From assembly GCA_018881555.1 (NCBI GenBank), contig JACAXG010000105.1, forward strand, positions 186,001 through 250,000: a stretch of DNA of 64,000 nt. Direction: 5' to 3'. Source of the DNA: Amblyornis subalaris (lineage: Eukaryota; Chordata; Aves; Passeriformes; Ptilonorhynchidae). Under the pieces are notes generated by a model. It did no database searches. It saw only the letters and a program-made list of their open reading frames with translations, and was not told where the DNA came from. Of this stretch, positions 61,639 through 64,000 are shown piece after piece. The translations under genes were made by a program, and so were the position numbers. Numbering within the stretch: the first letter of the stretch is position 1; each line of letters begins with the position of its first letter.

Positions 61639-61644
61639 ATTACG

Positions 61645-62392
61645 ATATGTCACTAGAAGAGCAGCAGTCGGTATTCTGGTGTTTTACTGCTCACAGGCCC
61701 CTAAATGCAGCAAACCTTAAAATATCAATTTTTCCTTTGTAAGGGGGTTTGTTTTCAGCTCTTAGTCTCACTTTTCTGCTTCATCATTTAGCAGAAAACG
61801 ATAGCAGAAAAAGATTCTTTTGAGCTAACTGTCTTTAATAGTGGAAGAAACTCATGCAGAAAATGAGGTGTGCTCCTCAGTGCCTAGTACAGTAAATGTC
61901 TTAAAGAGACTTATGCTAAGACATCTTTTCTCCTTGCTTCACTTTTTACTAATGAGACTGTTTATCACCTACCATCATGTTGTACAATACCTTTCTGTGT
62001 CTTCTTATCTCACTTTCATCCTGTTGAAATGCCTGTAGTGATTTGTATTAAAGGTCAGCTTCTTTGATGGTAAGGATCACACTTTTCCCCATGTGTGTAT
62101 ACAGTGCTTAGCGTAACAGAGTCTTAAAAATAAATGGATGCACACAGATATTACAGCAACAAATGTAGTAACAGCCCAATGGGTTTCCACTAAGCTACAT
62201 TCTCAATAAGATATTTGAATCTGTAGAAGATGAATTTTTATTGTTCCTGTTTCTGCTGATGTCCTTAGAAGAGTAATAATGGCTTTCCTTTTATGCAACA
62301 GTTGAGGGGAACATACTTTTCTGTTTTTTTACTTTTGGACTGCTGATAGAGTAAAGAATTTTCAGAAATTAACTCTGTATTATAGTGGATGA
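61645..62392. other. Unique AT-rich DNA
   Basis: Nothing recognised; frames up to 65 codons. Confidence 0.55.
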
Positions 62393-62900
62393 ACCATGGA
62401 ATCATTAAGATTGTAAAAGACCTCTAAGATCATTGAGTCCAACCTTTGACTGAACACTACCACGTCAACTAAACCACAGAAGTGCCACATCCAGTCGTTT
62501 CTTGAATACCTCTAGGGCTGGTGACTCCACCACCTCCCTGGGCAGCCCATTCCAATGCCTAACCACACTTTCAGTGAAGAAATTCTTCCTGATGTCCAAC
62601 CCGAACCTCCCCTGGTGCAGCTTGAGACCATTCCTCTTGTCCTATCACTGGTTGCCTGGGAGAAGAGGCCAATCTCCACCTGGCCACAGCTTCCTTTCAG
62701 GCAGTTGTAGAAAGTGATAAGGTCTCCCCTGAGCCTCCTTTTCTCCAGACTGAATGACAACAACTCTCTAGACTCTTCACTGGCTTCTTTGTCCTTCTCT
62801 GGACATGTTCCTGCACCTCAATGTCTTTCTTGTAGTGAGGGGCCAAAACTGGACACAGAATTTGAGGTGTGGCCTTACCAGTGCCAAGTACTGAGTGAGC
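62393..62900 (-). mobile_element. CR1 LINE 3' fragment, antisense
   Basis: The reverse complement of a CR1 3' end: 'ggaatcattaagattgtaaa', 'ttgagtccaacctttgac', 'gggcagcccattccaatgcc', 'tgatgtccaacccgaacctc' and 'ctccttttctccagactga', then 'aatttgaggtgtggcctta'. It is similar in type to 19195-19815 but less diverged. No coding capacity. Confidence 0.94.
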
Positions 62901-64000
62901 ATTGCCACACCCACACTAACTCAATTACATCTGATTTAGAGCAAAGATATGGATCTTTCCATCACGGTACATGAAAGTGTGAAAGTGCATACGTAAGAAT
63001 TACAAAACACTACTGTTGATTAGTTGGAAAACTTCATAGTATAACCTATGTTCCCTTTGATAGTACATGACTTATTTTTAAGAGAAAGTGATAACTAACT
63101 TTCACAGAGAGAGAAACAATTTAAAAGTCATTTCTTATAGTTTATTGAAAAATGGCTTTTATTAACCCTAGAGAATACTTTGGTATTTATTCACAGAGCT
63201 GTATTTCCAGTTAATATTTAGTTGGTAGTCAGTAATGTAGCAGTAAAATGAATTAGTTTTTCCAGTAAAAGAACAGAATAGATGCTCAGATTCTCCAGCA
63301 AAGCTATAATGCATCTTTATTTTCTGAGAAGGAAGCTTAAAGATATCAGATAGGATTATACAAAGGATAGCAATTAAGACTTAACTAAATCTGTCCTCTA
63401 GACCTATTAGAGACTCCATGTAAAATACAAACTGTTTGTTTTGAGAGAAAGCAATTACTGCTTTTTCATGGGGGCAGTTTCAAGGCTGAATCTTAAGACT
63501 GTCTTTATGGCATTCTAAGTAAAACAAGATGAAATTAGTGCAAACATACTGTTTGACATTTTGGTGTCCTGTGGCAAACTATGATCTTGAAGTTCAGACC
63601 TGCCATCAGTCCTGTCATGGGATGGATACTGAAGCAAAGGATTCCAGCTCTGACAGAGAGCACTCTGAGAGCAGATGCACTTCTGTAGTGCTATGTTATC
63701 ATGTTTGGTATAACTTTAAAGTTTGAAGCATTTTGGAAGTTCATTTATAGTACATTAGTGTTCAGAAGGGTTTTTCCAGTTATGTTATCAATAACCATAG
63801 AAAAAACTTGCAGACTTGAAATATCTATTCACATGCATGTGTCCAATATTGATTCTACTAAGTTTAAGTGTCAGAAAGAAAAACACCAAGATCATATATT
63901 AGTTCAGACGTTCTGCAGTGGGAAAAATGTGCTCAACTGTACTGTGTGGGAGACATCTTTGTGCAGAGTTCACTTCTCTGTCTTCCTTTCTCCGCATTAA
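62901..64000. other. Unique AT-rich DNA
   Basis: Nothing recognised. A 99-codon frame runs off the window end at 63701-64000; without more sequence it cannot be judged, but it shows no known motif. Confidence 0.5.

Overview
The window reads as non-coding nuclear DNA from a bird, most likely a passerine. The case rests on repeats: at least eight CR1 LINE fragments ending in the (ATTCTRTG) type tail, a short SINE made of a tRNA-Ile-like head joined to a CR1-like tail (the TguSINE1 plan known from songbirds), and many avian ERV LTRs. The unique sequence is AT-rich. No bacterial, plasmid or phage feature is present, and I recognise no host protein-coding exon. Open frames rarely pass 120 codons, and the longest ones fall inside LTRs or CR1.

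Layout. 1-11.2 kb: mostly unique DNA with one very old CR1 piece. 11.2-16.1 kb: repeat cluster with an ERVL-type solo LTR (+), a CR1 3' end (+), a second ERVL-type LTR (+) cut by the 3' LTR of an ERVK-like provirus (-), that provirus's decayed env tail and an unrecognised internal stretch, a CR1 tail (+) and another ERVL-type LTR (-). 16.1-26.7 kb: unique DNA with a CR1 (-), a small LTR (-), two ERVK-like solo LTRs (-) with perfect 6-bp target duplications, and the SINE. 26.7-32.5 kb: a CR1 with reverse-transcriptase remnant, a nearly complete ERVL-type LTR, and a third LTR family with a 5-bp duplication whose 5' part recurs inverted 1.3 kb away. 32.5-39.9 kb: unique DNA. 39.9-44.3 kb: an LTR plus possible internal sequence, two local tandem duplications, and an ERVL-type LTR with an ERVK-like solo LTR nested in it. 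45.8-46.9 kb: a CR1 with RT remnant. 47-64 kb: mostly unique DNA with CR1 pieces at about 54.7, 57.2 and 62.4 kb and an ERVK-like solo LTR at 61.0 kb.

There is no operon-like or cooperative gene content. The repeats record successive insertions: ERVL-type LTRs are the older hosts and ERVK-like elements landed in two of them. The most useful observations are the nested insertions with intact target duplications, the all-minus orientation of the five ERVK-like LTRs, an unrecognised 120-codon frame inside the provirus remnant, and several repeat-free stretches that look like candidate conserved regulatory DNA. I did not find a convincing new biological system.
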